Below are positions 9,608-19,922 of a DNA stretch of 64,000 nt, piece after piece; within the stretch, counting starts at the first letter, position 1, and each line of letters opens with the position of its first letter. Origin of the DNA: Chloroflexia bacterium (GTDB taxonomy: Bacteria > Chloroflexota > Chloroflexia > DTKN01); contig JAFGKG010000101.1 of the NCBI GenBank assembly GCA_016928715.1, positions 1 through 64,000 on the forward strand. Reading direction: 5' to 3'. The notes beneath the pieces are model-generated. The model was not told the origin of the DNA, did not search any database, and saw only the letters and a program-made list of their open reading frames with translations. The translations under genes were made by a program, and so were the position numbers.

Positions 9608-11625
9608 ACATGGCGAGGCGTTTTTCTTGGTGGAAACGACGGGAAGGGCCAGCCCGGCCGCAGGCCGAGGAATCGCTGGCCTCGGTCCTGGCGGTCAGCC
9701 GGGCGGTCGCGGCCAGCCTGGACCTGGAAGAGATCCTAGAGACGGTCCATGGCCAGGTCGAGCGCGTCTTTGACACCACTAATTTCTACATCGCCGTCTA
9801 TGACGAGGAGTGCGACGAGTGGGTCATCCCCTTCCAGTTGGAAGGGGGACAGCGCCAGCCCTCCGTCCGCTACAAAGCCATAGCCGGGCTGACCGGTTAC
9901 ATCATCCGCCACCGCCAGCCGCTGCTGCTGCCCACCCTGGTCGAGTTCACGACCTTTATGCAGCGCGAGGGGGTCTCGCAGATCGGGCCGACGGCCAAAT
10001 CCTGGATGGGCGTGCCCCTCTTGGCCGGGGAACAGGTCGTGGGCGTGATGGGCATCCAGAGCTACACTCAGGAACAACTCTACGGGGAGCATGAGCTGGT
10101 CCTCTTTTCAACCATCGCCAACCAGGTGGCCGTGGCCATCGCCAATGCGCGCTTTTACCAACAGGCGCGCCGGAGGGCCGAGGAGATGGAGACCCTCTTT
10201 AGCGTGAGCCGCATCCTCTCGACCAGCCTGGCTCCCGAGGATACCTGGAAGGCCATCTTTGAGGCCACTCACCGGCTGCTCCCCTACGAGGCCATCGAGG
10301 TCTGCCTGTACGAGGAACAGCAGGAGGTGTTGCGGCCGGTGCTGGCCGGCACGCAGGAGCGTTTTTGGCATCCGGATGAGGGTCTCTATCGGCTTGACGA
10401 GGGCTATACCGGTTGGATCGCGCGGAACCGCCGGCACTTGCTCGTCGGGGACGTGCGCGAACAGGAGGAGCTGCGGCCCAAGCACGAACAGCATGCCGGT
10501 ATTCCCCTGCGCTCCTACCTGGGTGTGCCCATGATCCTGGCCGAGCGGTTCGTGGGAACGATGGAGGTCATTAGCTCCACCCCCCACAGCTATAATGCCC
10601 ACCACGCCAACCTGCTCAGCAGTGTGGCCACCCAGGCCGCTGCCGCCGTGGAACGATCGCGCCTCTTTAGTGAGCTTGCCCAACGCCTGCAGGAGGCCCG
10701 ATTGCTCTTCCAGGTCAGCCAGGGTATCGTCGGGACCCTGGGCCTGGAGCAGGTCCTGGACCTGATCATCCGCTCCTGCGTCGAGGCCGTCCCGGCGGCG
10801 CAAAAGGGCGCCCTGCACCTGCTGGACGAGGCCGGCCGGGAACTGCAAATCCAGGCCGCTGTCGGCTATAGCCAGGGGGTGATCGATACGGTGCGCCTCA
10901 AACTCGGCCAGGGGCACGCCGGCCTGGTGGCCCAGACGGGAAAGCCGCTCATCGTCGATGACGCCCGACACAGTTCGCGCACCTACCAGGCCGAGCTGGA
11001 GCGAGTCAGCGATATCCGCTCTATTGTCTGCGTGCCGCTGCAGGTGCGTGATCGCACCATCGGCGTGATCTCGCTGGACAACCTGCAGCGGCCGGGGGCC
11101 TTTGGGCCGGCCGACCTGGAGATTCTTTCCGCTTTTGCCGGGCAGGCGGCCATCGCCATCGAGAACGCCCGCCTGTACGGGCAATCGCGCCGCCAGGTGC
11201 AGCAGTTGCGCCACCTGGCCGGCCAGGTACGGCAATCCTCCTCCCAGGCCCAGGAGCAGACCCAGGCCTCAGCCGCGGCCATCGCCGTACTGGAAGAGCA
11301 CTCCCGGGCCATCGGCCGTTTTGTCAGCCAGGTCGAGCAATTTGCCGAGCAGACCGACCTGCTGGCCTTGAACGCGGCCATCGAGGCCGCCCGGGCCGGT
11401 GAACACGGCCTCGGTTTTGCCGTGGTGGCCGAGGAGGTGCGCCACCTGGCCGAATCCTCCACCGCCGCTGTCGGTGAGATTGCCGCGCTGAGCCAGGAGA
11501 TTATCAGCGGCGTCCGCGAGGCGGTGCAGCAGATGGAGCAGGTCCGGCAGGCCGTCGGTCGGACCACCCTATTGGCCCGGGGGGCCGCGGAGTCTCAAGC
11601 CGGGCCCGGCCTCGAGCCAGGTTAG
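9604..11625 (+). CDS. Soluble GAF-repeat protein with MCP signalling domain
   Basis: Repeated GAF-like segments; '[38 protein letters not shown]'. Confidence 0.9.
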   Translation: MNMARRFSWWKRREGPARPQAEESLASVLAVSRAVAASLDLEEILETVHGQVERVFDTTNFYIAVYDEECDEWVIPFQLEGGQRQPSVRYKAIAGLTGYIIRHRQPLLLPTLVEFTTFMQREGVSQIGPTAKSWMGVPLLAGEQVVGVMGIQSYTQEQLYGEHELVLFSTIANQVAVAIANARFYQQARRRAEEMETLFSVSRILSTSLAPEDTWKAIFEATHRLLPYEAIEVCLYEEQQEVLRPVLAGTQERFWHPDEGLYRLDEGYTGWIARNRRHLLVGDVREQEELRPKHEQHAGIPLRSYLGVPMILAERFVGTMEVISSTPHSYNAHHANLLSSVATQAAAAVERSRLFSELAQRLQEARLLFQVSQGIVGTLGLEQVLDLIIRSCVEAVPAAQKGALHLLDEAGRELQIQAAVGYSQGVIDTVRLKLGQGHAGLVAQTGKPLIVDDARHSSRTYQAELERVSDIRSIVCVPLQVRDRTIGVISLDNLQRPGAFGPADLEILSAFAGQAAIAIENARLYGQSRRQVQQLRHLAGQVRQSSSQAQEQTQASAAAIAVLEEHSRAIGRFVSQVEQFAEQTDLLALNAAIEAARAGEHGLGFAVVAEEVRHLAESSTAAVGEIAALSQEIISGVREAVQQMEQVRQAVGRTTLLARGAAESQAGPGLEPG

Positions 11626-11691
11626 GCGCGAGCGGGCTTTTGGCGGGTCGCCCGGCAGCGGCCGCGACGGGATCGGCAAGGAGTTTTGAGC

Positions 11692-12180
11692 ATGGCCGAA
11701 CTGCAGAAAAAGGTGCGCCAGCAGTTGATCGTTTTCACCCTCAGCGAGGTGCGCTTTGCCGTGCCGATCGAGCAGGTCTGGCGAGTGGAGCCGTTGGCCG
11801 AACAACGGCTGTCGCGGGTGCCCCGGTCGCCGGCTTTTCTGGAGGGCGTGGTCAACGTGCGGGGGCGGGTGCTGCCCGTGCTGGACCTGAAAAAACGCTT
11901 CGGCCTGCCCGCAAGCGCCCCTTTGCCCAAAGCGCGCCTGCTCATCGTCGAGTTGGAGGAGCAGTACGTGGGCCTGATTGTGGATACGGTCGAGGACATT
12001 CTCTGGTTTCCCACCGCGCGCATTGAAGAGCCGCCGGCCATGATCGCCCAGATCAGCGGGGAGTTTGTGCAGGGTGTGGGGCAGGGCCCGGAAGAACTGC
12101 TGGTGATCCTGGATTTGCACCGGGTGCTCAGCCTGGACGAGCGCCGGCAGTTACGCCAGGCAGAGCTGGGGAGCGAATGA
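11692..12180 (+). CDS. cheW: Chemotaxis coupling protein CheW
   Basis: 'FTLSEVRFAVPIEQVWRVEPL ... VVNVRGRVLPVLDLKKRF'; ATG 11692 preceded by AAGGAG. Confidence 0.9.
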   Translation: MAELQKKVRQQLIVFTLSEVRFAVPIEQVWRVEPLAEQRLSRVPRSPAFLEGVVNVRGRVLPVLDLKKRFGLPASAPLPKARLLIVELEEQYVGLIVDTVEDILWFPTARIEEPPAMIAQISGEFVQGVGQGPEELLVILDLHRVLSLDERRQLRQAELGSE

Positions 12181-12181
12181 T

Positions 12182-12547
12182 ATGACCGCACGGATCTTGA
12201 TCGTGGACGATACCGCCTTTATGCGCCGCATGCTGCGGGACATTCTGCTGGAAGCGCAGTTTGAGGTGGTGGCCGAGGCGGCGAACGGCCAGGAGGCCGT
12301 CGACCTGTATGTCCAGGAACATCCCGACCTGGTGATTATGGACATCACCATGCCCCAGAAGGATGGCCTCGCTGCTGTCCAAGAGATCCTGGCCCAGGAT
12401 CCCCAGGCGCGCATTGTCATGTGCAGCGCCCTGGGACAGCAGGACATGATCATGAGATCCCTGGAGGCCGGGGCGCTGGATTTCGTGCAAAAGCCCTTCC
12501 TGCCGGACAAGGTGCTGGAAGCTGTGGGCAAGGTGTTGGGGAGCTAG
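12182..12547 (+). CDS. cheY: CheY-like response regulator
   Basis: 'ARILIVDDTAFMRRMLRDIL ... DLVIMDITMPQKDG ... QKPF'. Confidence 0.95.
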   Translation: MTARILIVDDTAFMRRMLRDILLEAQFEVVAEAANGQEAVDLYVQEHPDLVIMDITMPQKDGLAAVQEILAQDPQARIVMCSALGQQDMIMRSLEAGALDFVQKPFLPDKVLEAVGKVLGS

Positions 12548-12548
12548 G

Positions 12549-13613
12549 ATGCGACTGCGTGTTTTGGTGGTGGACGATTCCACCCTGATGCGGCGGATTA
12601 TTGGCGATATTTTGCGTTCCGACCCCACGCTGGAGGTGGTGGCGGAGGCCCCGGATGGCCCGACGGCCATCCGCCTGATCCACGAACTGCGTCCGGATGT
12701 GGTGACCCTGGACATCGAGATGCCGGGCCTGAGCGGCCTGGAGGTTTTGGGCTACTTGATGGCCGAACAGCCCACCCCAGTGGTCATGCTGACCGGCTTG
12801 AACGATCCCGACCTGGCCATGCAGGCGCTTTCTTTGGGGGCGGTGGAATTTCTGCGCAAGCCATCCGGTACCATCTCGATGGACCTGTACAAGATCCAGG
12901 AAGAGTTGGTGCACAAGGTCAAGATGGCGCCCCTGGCCAACCTGCGCCAGGTAGAGCGCCGGCTGGACCGGGAGGAATGGCCCTGCTCGAAACGACCGCC
13001 CCCGCAACCCCGGCCGACGTTCGGGCAGGAGCCGGACTGGATCGTGGTCGTTGGCGCCTCTACCGGGGGGCCGCCGGCCCTGGAGCAGTTGCTGGCAGCG
13101 CTGCCGGCAGAGCTGCCAGCCGGCCTGCTGGTGGTCCAGCACATGCCGGTGGGCTTTACTCATTCGCTGGCCCAGCGCCTGAACGGGCGCTGCGTGCTCA
13201 CGGTGGTCGAGGCCGAGCCAGGCATGCCCCTCTACGCTGCCTGGGTCTATATCGCGCCCGGGGGGCACCACCTGGTGCTGCGCGCGGAAGGGACTGCGGA
13301 GACGCTGTCGGTAGAGTTGGATGACTCGCCCCCGCGCGGTACCCTGCGGCCGGCCGCGGACGTCACTATGGCCGCGGTGGCCGAGCGCTTTGGACCCCGC
13401 TGCATTGGGGTCCTGCTGACCGGGATGGGCAGCGACGGCACGGAGGGCTTTCGGGCGATCCGCCAGGCCGGGGGCCGGACCCTGGCCCAGGATCGTCAGA
13501 CCAGCCTGATCTATGGTATGCCCCGCATGGCGGTGGAGCAGGGCTTGGTCGACCAGGTGCTGCCTCTGAACGACATCGCTCCGGCGCTTGTGCGCCTGTT
13601 AGAGGAGACATAG
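12549..13613 (+). CDS. cheB: Protein-glutamate methylesterase CheB
   Basis: Receiver domain plus 'VVVGASTGGPPALEQLLAALP', 'VVQHMP', 'LLTGMGSDGTEG'. Confidence 0.96.
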   Translation: MRLRVLVVDDSTLMRRIIGDILRSDPTLEVVAEAPDGPTAIRLIHELRPDVVTLDIEMPGLSGLEVLGYLMAEQPTPVVMLTGLNDPDLAMQALSLGAVEFLRKPSGTISMDLYKIQEELVHKVKMAPLANLRQVERRLDREEWPCSKRPPPQPRPTFGQEPDWIVVVGASTGGPPALEQLLAALPAELPAGLLVVQHMPVGFTHSLAQRLNGRCVLTVVEAEPGMPLYAAWVYIAPGGHHLVLRAEGTAETLSVELDDSPPRGTLRPAADVTMAAVAERFGPRCIGVLLTGMGSDGTEGFRAIRQAGGRTLAQDRQTSLIYGMPRMAVEQGLVDQVLPLNDIAPALVRLLEET

Positions 13614-13616
13614 GGC

Positions 13617-15578
13617 GTGGAAATTTCCCAGTACCTGGACCTCTTTGTCAGTGAGGCCCAGGATCACCTGCAAGCGATGAACCAGGCCCTCCTGGCCCTG
13701 GAGGAGCAGCCCGAGGCGCTGCCCCCCCTGGAGTCGCTCTTTCGTGCTGCCCATACCCTCAAGGGCATGGCGGCGACCATGGGGTTTTCGCGCATGGCTA
13801 CCCTGGCCCACGACGTCGAGGATGTCCTCGACCGGCTGCGCCAGCGTTCCTGGCGCCTCGACCCGGCGCTGGCCGATCTGCTCTTCCGTGCTCTGGATGG
13901 CCTGACCGCCCTCTTGCAGGAAATCTCCGCCGGGGAGGGGGAACGCAGCGAGATTGCCGGGCTGCAGCGAGATCTGCAACTCTGTGAAGGGACCCCGGCC
14001 GAGGTTCCTCAGGCCGCTGCCCCGGCCCAGCCGCAGCAGGGGTGGGCGGTGGAGGTCACCATTGCCCCGGACTGTGCGCTCAAGGGGCCGCGGGCTTTTT
14101 TGGTCTGGCGCCGCCTGTCCGTTTTGGGCCAGATCTTGGGCAGCGAACCCCCGGAGGAAAGCCTGCGTGCCGGCCAATACGAGACAGGGTTTTCCCTCTT
14201 TATGCCGGTGGAGGCCGATCCGCAAGCGCTGCGAACGGCCGCTGAGGGCGTGGCCGAGGTCACCGCTGTTAGCATCCGCCGGTTGGATGGCCCCTCGGCC
14301 CAGTCAGGGCCAGTGCCTGAAACAGCCCCTCCGCCTTCGCCGGCAGTGCCCGCTGCGGCCACGCCGCTGGTGCGCATCAAGGTAGACCTGTTGGACCGCT
14401 TGCTCGAGTCCGTAGCCGGTCTGCTCGTCAGCCGCAGCCACGTGCGGCAGTTGGCCCGCAAGTATGACCTGCCCGATCTGGATGAGGTGATCGAAGCGCA
14501 GTCCCAGTCCGTGGACCAACTCCAAGAGACCGTCCTGGCCATGCGCATGGTCCCTGTGGGACAGGTCTTTAACCGCTTCCCGCGCATGGTGCGGGACCTG
14601 GCCCAGCAGCAGGGTAAGCAGGTCCGCCTGGAGATGGAGGGGCTGGAGCTTGAATTGGATCGTACCATCCTGGAAAAGATCACCGATCCCCTGGTTCACC
14701 TGCTGCGCAACGCCGTGGATCACGGGATCGAGCTGCCGGAGCAGCGGCGGTCGACCGGCAAGACGCTGCCGGCCCATATCTTGCTGCAGGCCCACCGCGA
14801 ACAGGACAAGGCCGTCGTCCAGTTGTCCGATGACGGCCGGGGCATGTCCGTGCGCGAGATCGCCGCACTGGCCCTGGAGCGGGGCCTGCTGACCCATCAG
14901 CAGTTGTCCGAAATGGACGAGGCCGCCATTCTGGAGTTAATCTGCCGGCCGGGCTTTTCCACCAGCGAACAGGTCAGCGATGTCTCTGGCCGTGGTGTGG
15001 GCATGGAGGTGGTCAAGACAGTGTTGGACGAGATCGGGGGGACGCTCGAGATCGGCACGCAGCCGGGGCGGGGCAGCGTTTTCCGCTTGGGCTTTCCCCT
15101 GACCATGGCCATCCTGCCCGCGTTATTGCTGCGGGCCCGACAAGAACTCTATGCCCTGCCCCTGACCCACATAGTCCGCACGGTCGAGTTTCTGCCCGAA
15201 AGGATTCGTTGGCTGCAGGGACAACCCCTGCTGCCCTGGGAGGAACGGCTGCTGCCGCTGGTCTCGCTGGCCGATTTATTGGGTGTGGCCGGCAGCAGTG
15301 CCTGGCTGACGCCCGGGATGACCCAGGTGGCGGAGGGTCTGACGGTAATCATCGTTGCGCGGGCAGGCCAAACCTATGGCCTGGTGGTCGAAGAGGTCCT
15401 GGGCAAGGAGGAGATTGTGCTCAAACCGCTGCCCGATCTCTTGCAGCAGGTGGAGGGCTTGACCGGGGCGGCCATCCGGGGCGAGGGCGAGGTGGTGTTG
15501 GTATTGGACGTTTCAGGATTGGTGCGTTTACTGTCCCAGAGAGTGGATTGTGTAAATGTCCCCTTGCAGGATATGTGA
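13617..15578 (+). CDS. cheA: Chemotaxis histidine kinase CheA
   Basis: Hpt 'AAHTLKGMAATMGF', H-ATPase 'HLLRNAVDHGIELPEQR', 'VSGRGVGMEVVK'; GTG start. Confidence 0.96.
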   Translation: MEISQYLDLFVSEAQDHLQAMNQALLALEEQPEALPPLESLFRAAHTLKGMAATMGFSRMATLAHDVEDVLDRLRQRSWRLDPALADLLFRALDGLTALLQEISAGEGERSEIAGLQRDLQLCEGTPAEVPQAAAPAQPQQGWAVEVTIAPDCALKGPRAFLVWRRLSVLGQILGSEPPEESLRAGQYETGFSLFMPVEADPQALRTAAEGVAEVTAVSIRRLDGPSAQSGPVPETAPPPSPAVPAAATPLVRIKVDLLDRLLESVAGLLVSRSHVRQLARKYDLPDLDEVIEAQSQSVDQLQETVLAMRMVPVGQVFNRFPRMVRDLAQQQGKQVRLEMEGLELELDRTILEKITDPLVHLLRNAVDHGIELPEQRRSTGKTLPAHILLQAHREQDKAVVQLSDDGRGMSVREIAALALERGLLTHQQLSEMDEAAILELICRPGFSTSEQVSDVSGRGVGMEVVKTVLDEIGGTLEIGTQPGRGSVFRLGFPLTMAILPALLLRARQELYALPLTHIVRTVEFLPERIRWLQGQPLLPWEERLLPLVSLADLLGVAGSSAWLTPGMTQVAEGLTVIIVARAGQTYGLVVEEVLGKEEIVLKPLPDLLQQVEGLTGAAIRGEGEVVLVLDVSGLVRLLSQRVDCVNVPLQDM

Positions 15579-15610
15579 TCTGTAGAGACAGCAATGTTGG
15601 AGGAATCAGC

Positions 15611-15949
15611 ATGGAAATTAACACGCGTGTTGTTGACGGAGTTCAGGTGGTGAGTGTGTCGGGCAGTGTGGATGCCGGCACGGCGGAAAAGTTTGAACAG
15701 GGGCTCATGCCCCTGACCCAGGGCCAAGAGCCCCGAGTGCTTGTGGACATGAGCGATCTGTCCTACATGAGCAGCGCCGGCCTGCGCATCCTGCTTTCGG
15801 CGCAAAAAGCGGCCAAAGCGCAGTCGGGAGAGGTCATCCTGGTGGCTATGCAGGAACCGGTGCAAGAGGTCTTTGCCATGGTGGGCTTTGACGTCCTCTT
15901 TCGCTCCTTTCCCACCCTGGAGCAGGCCCTGGAGGCGTTGGGGCAATAA
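15611..15949 (+). CDS. STAS-domain anti-sigma factor antagonist-like protein
   Basis: 'VVSVSGSVDAGTAEKFEQ ... LVDMSDLSYMSSAGLRILLSAQKAA'; ATG 15611 inside the longer supplied ORF. Confidence 0.9.
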   Translation: MEINTRVVDGVQVVSVSGSVDAGTAEKFEQGLMPLTQGQEPRVLVDMSDLSYMSSAGLRILLSAQKAAKAQSGEVILVAMQEPVQEVFAMVGFDVLFRSFPTLEQALEALGQ

Positions 15950-16058
15950 CGGCGGCGCGCCTTTGGCGGCGGCGCGGGGCCCCATCTGCCCTCTGGCCAG
16001 CCGGGATGGGACTGCCGGATGCGGTATGACGGCTGGTCGGCCCGGCTTGTGCCAGGAC

Positions 16059-16087
16059 TTGACACGACGGTGCTTTGGGTGTATGCT
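16059..16087 (+). promoter_or_regulatory. Sigma70-like promoter: TTGACA-17-TATGCT
   Basis: Hexamers and spacing read upstream of the adenine deaminase gene. Confidence 0.6.
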
Positions 16088-16295
16088 CAAAGTCCCTGTA
16101 CATTTGCAATCTCCCAGCCCTTTGCCCATGGGTACAGGGGAGAGCTTGCCAAGTTGGGCGTGCTCATGTTAGAACGCCCGTGCCTGCCTGTTAAAATGTC
16201 CAGGCGCGGAAGGCGGTCGTGGGATTGTTTCACCGACCCCGAAAATTGCCCGGATTTCGAACGTGTGCAGGATAGACGCACGAAGGAGGTAGCCA

Positions 16296-18002
16296 ATGCT
16301 GGCAGAGCGCATTCGGGTTGCGCGGGGAGAGCAGCTTGCGGATTTGGTCTTGCGCAACGCACGCCTGGTCAATGTTTTTTCCGGCGACGTGCACACGGTT
16401 GACGTGGCTGTCCATCAAGGACGGGTGATGGGCCTGGGGTCTTATCAGGGGCGGGAAGAGATTGATTTGGAGGAACGGTATGTTTGCCCCGGGCTGATTG
16501 ATGGGCACGTGCACATTGAAAGCGCTATGGTCCATCCGGCCGAATTTGCCCGGGCGGTGGTGCCCCACGGAACGACCACGGTGATCGCCGACCCACACGA
16601 GATCGCCAACGTCATGGGGGTGGCCGGGGTGCGCTACCTGCTCGAGGCCACCGCCGACCTCCCCCTCAACGTTTACCTGATGGCGCCCTCCTGCGTCCCG
16701 GCCAGCCCTTTGGAGACGGCTGGGGCTGAGTTGGGGGTGGCCGAGATCAGAGAACTTTTGTCAGAACCCCGAGTCCTGGGCCTGGGCGAGTTGATGAACT
16801 TTCCGGGGGTGGTACGTGGCCTCCCGCAGCTCTTGGAAAAAATTCAAGCGGCCCGGGGTTGCCCGGTGGATGGGCACGCGCCCGGCCTGACGGGCCGTGA
16901 TCTCTGCGCCTACGTCGCCGCCGGCATCGGTTCAGATCACGAGTGTATCGACCTACAGGAGGCGCTGGAAAAACTGCGCCTGGGAATGACCATCATGATT
17001 CGCCAGGGCAGCTCTGCTCAAAACCTGGAGGCGCTGCTGCCCCTGGTGATGCCGGGCAATGCGAGCAACTGCTTTTTCGTCAGCGACGATCGCCACCCGG
17101 CCGACCTGATTAACCAGGGGCACATGGATGCAATTCTGCGTCAGGCCCAACCCCAGGAATTGCTGCCGCCGGTGACGCTGGTGCAGTTGGCCACTTTGAA
17201 CGCGGCCCGGTATTTCCGGCTCTGGGACCTGGGCGGGATAGCACCGGGCTACCGCGCCGACATGGTCGTGGTGGACGATATTGAGGATTTCCAGGCCAGC
17301 ATGGTCTTTAAGGATGGCCAGTTGGTGGCCCGCGATGGTCAAATGCTGGGCCGAATGATGCCGGAGCAACGCCCGGCGCCGGCTTCATCCTTCCAGGTGG
17401 CCGATTTTGGCCTGGAGCGACTGGCGATTCCGGCTGCGGGGGAGAGACTGCGCCTGATTGGCGTGGTTCCCGGGCAGATCGTTACGCAGGCGCTGGTTGA
17501 AGCGGCCAAAATAGAGGATGGCTTGGCTGTGGCCGATCCCGAACGGGACCTGCTCAAGATCGCCGTGGTGGAGCGCCACCGCGGCAGCGGCAACGTCGGT
17601 TTGGGCTTTGTCAGGGGCTTTGGCCTCAAGCGCGGGGCGATTGCTTCCTCGGTGGCGCACGACAGCCATAATATTGTCGTGGTGGGTGCCAGCGACATCG
17701 AGATGGCCCGGGCCGTGCAGGCGGTGATCCGTCTACAAGGCGGACAGGTTGTGGTGGCCGGGGAAGAGATTCTGGCCGCCTTGCCCCTGCCCATCGCGGG
17801 CCTGATGTCGGAGCGGCCACTGGAGCAGGTGAGTACCGCGGTGGAAGCGCTGAACCGTGCGGCCCAAAGCCTGGGTTGCTCCCTCGATGCGCCCCTGATG
17901 ACCATGGCCTTTATGGCCCTGGTGGTGATCCCCGAACTCAAGCTCTCCGATCGGGGCTTGGTCGACGTGAACGCCTTTGAGATCGTGCCGCTGTTCGTCT
18001 GA
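16296..18002 (+). CDS. ade: Adenine deaminase
   Basis: 'YVCPGLIDGHVHIESAMVHPAEFARAVVPHGTTTVIADPHEIANVMG' and SSVAHDSHNIVVVG. Confidence 0.95.
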   Translation: MLAERIRVARGEQLADLVLRNARLVNVFSGDVHTVDVAVHQGRVMGLGSYQGREEIDLEERYVCPGLIDGHVHIESAMVHPAEFARAVVPHGTTTVIADPHEIANVMGVAGVRYLLEATADLPLNVYLMAPSCVPASPLETAGAELGVAEIRELLSEPRVLGLGELMNFPGVVRGLPQLLEKIQAARGCPVDGHAPGLTGRDLCAYVAAGIGSDHECIDLQEALEKLRLGMTIMIRQGSSAQNLEALLPLVMPGNASNCFFVSDDRHPADLINQGHMDAILRQAQPQELLPPVTLVQLATLNAARYFRLWDLGGIAPGYRADMVVVDDIEDFQASMVFKDGQLVARDGQMLGRMMPEQRPAPASSFQVADFGLERLAIPAAGERLRLIGVVPGQIVTQALVEAAKIEDGLAVADPERDLLKIAVVERHRGSGNVGLGFVRGFGLKRGAIASSVAHDSHNIVVVGASDIEMARAVQAVIRLQGGQVVVAGEEILAALPLPIAGLMSERPLEQVSTAVEALNRAAQSLGCSLDAPLMTMAFMALVVIPELKLSDRGLVDVNAFEIVPLFV

Positions 18003-18007
18003 GGGGA

Positions 18008-19894
18008 CTAGTAGCCCAGCTCTTTTAGGATCTCCTCCAGCTCAGGGTCCGCTTTCCTATCGACCCGGCCAATGTGCAGGTCCGCGCTCTCGATCCAGGC
18101 CTGGCAGGTCCGCAAGAAATGCTCCCCCTGTTCCTTCCAGGCGGCCGGCTCTTGTTCCAAAAGGTTGATCAATTCGTGTGGGTCCTGACGCAGATCATAC
18201 AGCTCTTGCTTGCCCTCCTGCATGGGGTGCCAGGGAAAGATATCGCTGGAGGCCCGATGCAGGATGAACTTTTGCTGTGCTGTACGGGCCGACACGGCCA
18301 GGGCATTGCGTTGTTCACTAAAGACCATATCCCGGGGCGCTCCCTCGCCCTCGATCAGCGAGAGCAGGCTGCGGCCCTCCGCCTGGGGGTGGGGCGGCAA
18401 TTCGTGCAGATCCAATACCGTGGGCAGAATATCCACCCCGGCCTCGACCAGGCCGGCGATGCGCCGGCCTGCCGGCAGGCCGCGCGGATAGTGCAGGATA
18501 AAGGGGACGTGGGTGGTGTCGTCGTACAGAGCCCAGTGTTCAAAGTAAACGTTGTGCTCGCTGAGGCTCTCGCCGTGGTCGGCCACGACCACGATCAGCG
18601 TGTTGTCGAGCAGGTCCAGTGCCTCCAAAACCTCCAGCAGATGGCCGATCTGGGCATCGGTGTAGGCAATCTCGCCGTCGTACTGGGCAATCGGATGGGC
18701 CAGGTCGGTCACATCGCCCACGATGCGGCGGCGCTCGGGGGGCACGTTGGCCATGCTGTCATTTTGGGGATCGTAGGGGTTGCCCTGGTAAAAGAGTGTG
18801 TCGTAGGGCGGCGGTGGCCTGTAGCTCCAGTGCGGATCGTAATAGTGCAGCCAGATAAAAAATTTGTCCCGATAGTGCTCCTCGATCCAGGCAATGCCCT
18901 GAGCGCTGACCTCTTCCGCGCGGCGTTCAGCCCGGGCACCGTCCTCTGGGGCGAAGGAAAAGAATTCGTCAAAGCCCTGGCCCAGGCCCGAGTAGGTCGG
19001 CAGCAGGAACTTGACCCCCACCACGGCGGCAGTGTGGTAGCCGTACCCCTGTAGGATCTGTGGCATGGTGGTTACCTCCTGGCTGAGGTAACCATTGTCG
19101 TAGAGTTGGTGGGTGCGGGGGTAGAGGGAGCTGAGCATCGAGGCGTGCGAGGGTGTAGTCACGGCCGCCTGACAGTAGGCCTGCTCAAAGAGCACGCCCC
19201 CTTTGGCCAACTGGTCCAGGTGGGGGCTGGTGTCGCGTTCGTATCCGTAGGCCGAGAGATGATCCGCCCGCAGGGTGTCTATACTGATGAGGATCACATT
19301 GGGCTGATTTTCCCGGCCTACCCGCAGGATCTCCTGGGAGGACAGGTGCGGCTGTCCCCAGGCCGCCCAGTCGTTGAGGGGGTTATCGCGGGGATCGGTG
19401 CAAAAGATCAGCGAGACCGTCTGATTGGCAAAGTCGGACAGGTCGAGGGAGACATCGATCCAGCCGCGGTCCTCGGGATTGTGGACGGGGTCGAGTTCCT
19501 GGGAAAAGAGGTAGTGTTCGCGGCCGCGCCGGTCCTGAAGAATGACCGCAAAGCGCACCCCATCGCCCGGCCCGCTCCAGGCATCCTGGTGCAGGCCGAT
19601 GGAGAATTCAAGCTGAGGCTGCTCGTATAGGCTCAGGTCGGCAAAGGTGATGCTGGAGGTGGGGTGGGCATAAAGGGCCGGCCGAACGGTGCCGACCGGA
19701 AATTCTGCTTGGATGTTGACGTGGTCGGGTGGGGCCTCGATGACGGCCGTGGATAGGGCGGTCAGCAGGTCGCACTCTCGGGGGCGCCGGACGCTGTGGC
19801 CCCTTGGCCAGAGTCCATAGGCCAGGGCCAGGAGCAGCAGGCCGATCAGCCAAGGCAGGATCTTTTTAAGCGGTAGGCTTTTCAGTGAGCGCAT
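18008..19894 (-). CDS. Sulfatase-family hydrolase/transferase (Thr at nucleophile position)
   Basis: 'PNVILISIDTLRADHLSAYGYERDTSPHLDQLAKGG', 'TTPSHASMLSSLYP', 'VVVADHGESL'. Confidence 0.88.
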   Translation of the reverse strand: MRSLKSLPLKKILPWLIGLLLLALAYGLWPRGHSVRRPRECDLLTALSTAVIEAPPDHVNIQAEFPVGTVRPALYAHPTSSITFADLSLYEQPQLEFSIGLHQDAWSGPGDGVRFAVILQDRRGREHYLFSQELDPVHNPEDRGWIDVSLDLSDFANQTVSLIFCTDPRDNPLNDWAAWGQPHLSSQEILRVGRENQPNVILISIDTLRADHLSAYGYERDTSPHLDQLAKGGVLFEQAYCQAAVTTPSHASMLSSLYPRTHQLYDNGYLSQEVTTMPQILQGYGYHTAAVVGVKFLLPTYSGLGQGFDEFFSFAPEDGARAERRAEEVSAQGIAWIEEHYRDKFFIWLHYYDPHWSYRPPPPYDTLFYQGNPYDPQNDSMANVPPERRRIVGDVTDLAHPIAQYDGEIAYTDAQIGHLLEVLEALDLLDNTLIVVVADHGESLSEHNVYFEHWALYDDTTHVPFILHYPRGLPAGRRIAGLVEAGVDILPTVLDLHELPPHPQAEGRSLLSLIEGEGAPRDMVFSEQRNALAVSARTAQQKFILHRASSDIFPWHPMQEGKQELYDLRQDPHELINLLEQEPAAWKEQGEHFLRTCQAWIESADLHIGRVDRKADPELEEILKELGY

Positions 19895-19922
19895 CTGGAC
19901 CTCGGGGTGAAATTCGCTTTGC

